The position numbers and the translations under genes are program-made. Positions 5,044-5,099 of a stretch of 5,099 bases of DNA are shown piece by piece. The notes beneath the pieces were generated by a model. That model saw nothing but the letters and a program-made list of their open reading frames with translations. It ran no database searches and was not told the DNA's origin. Source of the DNA: Chloroflexia bacterium (GTDB taxonomy: Bacteria; Chloroflexota; Chloroflexia; Thermomicrobiales; UBA6265); assembly GCA_013698285.1 (NCBI GenBank), contig JACCVE010000267.1:1-5099 (forward strand). Direction: 5' to 3'. How positions within the stretch are numbered: the first letter of the stretch is position 1; every line of letters starts with the position of its first letter.

Positions 5044-5099
5044 AGCAACGACCCGGGGCCCCGACCCCGCCCCACGCGCCTTGGCGAGCCGCCTGGGAG

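Noticed and set aside
5054..5063. CGGGGCCCCG palindrome upstream of the cupin start
   Set aside because: A short pure G/C palindrome is expected by chance in this composition, and no promoter element lies nearby.

Overview
This is a GC-rich (roughly two-thirds G+C by eye), gene-dense bacterial chromosome fragment with strong GC bias at third codon positions. Every recognisable gene end in the window is TGA. Purine-rich Shine-Dalgarno (SD) sites sit about 7 nt before several starts, and one gene looks leaderless. Together with the style of the histidine-kinase H-box, this suggests Chloroflexota (Thermomicrobia-like) or a high-GC Actinomycetota. That placement is an inference with low to moderate confidence. 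There is no sign of phage, transposon, CRISPR or RNA genes.

Layout. (1) Bases 1-590, minus strand: a membrane-anchored DUF1232/YkvA-family protein that runs off the left edge, apparently transcribed from a leaderless promoter. (2) 591-929: a divergent intergenic region with a perfect 7-bp inverted repeat (864-880) next to a 7-bp direct repeat. (3) 930-2855, plus strand: a PAS-GGDEF-EAL cyclic-di-GMP enzyme. Its PAS domain is broken by an in-frame TAG at 1149-1151, while the GGDEF and EAL parts are intact with all key motifs. (4) 2934-3329, plus strand: a stand-alone response-regulator receiver domain with its own SD and GTG start. (5) 3463-3930, minus strand and convergent to the receiver: a short protein with a histidine-kinase dimerisation/phosphoacceptor (HisKA) domain and no ATPase domain. 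(6) 3934-4432, minus strand: a GNAT acetyltransferase remnant in which only about the first 70 residues are recognisable. (7) 4422-5030, minus strand: a cupin protein with both metal-binding motifs but an in-frame TAG (4821-4823) between them.

How the genes may work together. The c-di-GMP enzyme, receiver and HisKA protein look like a local signalling cluster. The HisKA protein has a phosphorylatable His but cannot bind ATP, so it could only receive or pass on phosphate. The receiver next door has a complete phosphorylation site. Cupin, GNAT remnant and HisKA lie in one direction with overlapping or near-touching ends, as in an operon.

The main anomaly is damage or recoding. Two unrelated genes carry an in-frame TAG inside conserved domains whose sequence continues in the same frame afterwards, a third gene (GNAT) is disrupted, and two more frames have unexpected C-terminal tails. 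Sequencing or assembly error and gene decay are the simplest explanations. Reading of TAG as a sense codon is a less likely but testable alternative.
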